In this document: positions 6,703 through 8,052 of the stretch, in pieces
How positions within the stretch are numbered: the first letter of the stretch is position 1
Layout: each line of letters begins with the position of its first letter
Source: Desulfuromonadaceae bacterium
GTDB lineage: Bacteria; Desulfobacterota; Desulfuromonadia; Geobacterales; Pseudopelobacteraceae
Assembly: GCA_028686145.1 (NCBI GenBank)
Contig: JAQUCQ010000145.1
Coordinates: 1-8,052, forward strand
Direction of reading: 5' to 3'
DNA: 8,052 nucleotides
Translations under genes and position numbers: made by a program
Notes under the pieces: generated by a model
What the model was told of the DNA's origin: nothing
The model's input: only the letters and a program-made list of their open reading frames with translations
Databases searched by the model: none

Positions 6703-6787
6703 TATGCGACAATACTAAACCTCCTGCGAAGGAGGGACGGAAAGCCCATGGGTCTCTCGGAGACAGCCGGGTCGCCGAACTATCGCC
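6703..6787 (+). ncRNA. GEMM-I riboswitch aptamer, probable cGAMP (GEMM-Ib) type
   Basis: The conserved GEMM-I core is recognisable. It runs ATACTAAACC (6712-6720/1), then P1b CCTCCT (6720-6725) pairing with AGGAGG (6730-6735) around a GNRA loop GCGA (6726-6729). Next come GGACGGAAAGCC (6735-6746), a second hairpin GTCTC/GAGAC (6752-6756/6760-6764) and AGCCGGGTCGCCGA (6765-6778). A short closing P1 is GCGA (6706-6709) with TCGC (6783-6786). Aligned by eye to the Vibrio Vc2 aptamer, the position equal to G20 is A6714. That base is characteristic of the Geobacter GEMM-Ib riboswitches that prefer 3',3'-cGAMP to c-di-GMP. The downstream cytochrome gene fits the known targets of that subclass, for which ligand is reported to raise expression. 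Ligand identity here is inferred from one base and the general match. Confidence 0.88.
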
Positions 6788-6800
6788 AACCTTCACCTCG

Positions 6801-6826
6801 CCCTGTTAGATGTAACTATAACGGGG
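6801..6826 (+). promoter_or_regulatory. Hairpin between aptamer and ribosome binding site (possible expression platform)
   Basis: CCCTGTTA (6801-6808) pairs with TAACGGGG (6819-6826) over 8 positions with one T-G wobble, around a 10-base loop. It lies 14 bases after the aptamer and 9 bases before AGGAG (6836-6840). There is no T run after it, so it is not a standard terminator. It may be the switching part of the riboswitch or a spacer hairpin. The element TCGCC occurs three times (6772, 6783, 6798), the third copy entering this hairpin, so P1 could in principle pair in alternative registers. Confidence 0.4.
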
Positions 6827-6845
6827 ACAAGCAAAAGGAGACGAT

Positions 6846-8052
<1,207 letters not shown>

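Noticed and set aside
6801..6826. The post-aptamer hairpin as an intrinsic terminator
   Set aside because: It is followed by ACAAGCAAAAGGAG with no T run, so it does not meet the pattern; it is kept only as a possible expression platform.

Overview
The window looks like a chromosomal piece from a Geobacter-type bacterium (Geobacterales/Desulfuromonadales). This is inferred from three things: a GEMM-I riboswitch with the sequence features of the Geobacter cGAMP subclass, a c-type cytochrome lipoprotein with Thr-Pro linkers directly downstream of it, and a PilZ / EAL-HDOD / Nramp / universal-stress-protein gene row with moderate GC content. No database search was possible, so the taxon is an inference.

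Layout. (1) 1-521, minus strand: the start of a bacterial PH-domain protein runs off the left edge, preceded by a 43-residue proline-rich lipoprotein. (2) 522-1561: about 1 kb with no convincing intact gene. It holds short ORF remnants, a Gly/His-rich lipoprotein whose start appears to be lost, and a possible terminator. It reads as decayed or low-constraint DNA. (3) 1562-5832, plus strand: a compact row of a PilZ-domain protein, a YuxH-type EAL-HDOD protein, an Nramp/MntH-like metal transporter and a tandem universal stress protein. The gaps are 83, 28 and 5 bases, so at least the last three genes are probably co-transcribed. (4) 5990-6271: a 93-residue three-helix membrane protein, followed by a good intrinsic terminator at 6369-6399. 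(5) 6703-8052: a GEMM-I aptamer with A rather than G at the ligand-specificity position, then a lipoprotein that carries two CxxCH haem domains before leaving the window inside a Thr-Pro repeat.

How the parts may work together. The strongest story is nucleotide-second-messenger control. The riboswitch probably senses 3',3'-cGAMP and controls an exported multi-domain cytochrome, which fits the known link between GEMM-Ib riboswitches and extracellular electron transfer in Geobacter. Nearby, the PilZ protein is a candidate c-di-GMP receptor and the EAL-HDOD protein is a signalling protein of the c-di-GMP phosphodiesterase superfamily. The latter is tied to a metal-uptake and stress pair (MntH-like plus UspA-like). 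No CRISPR array, tRNA, rRNA or complete insertion sequence was seen.
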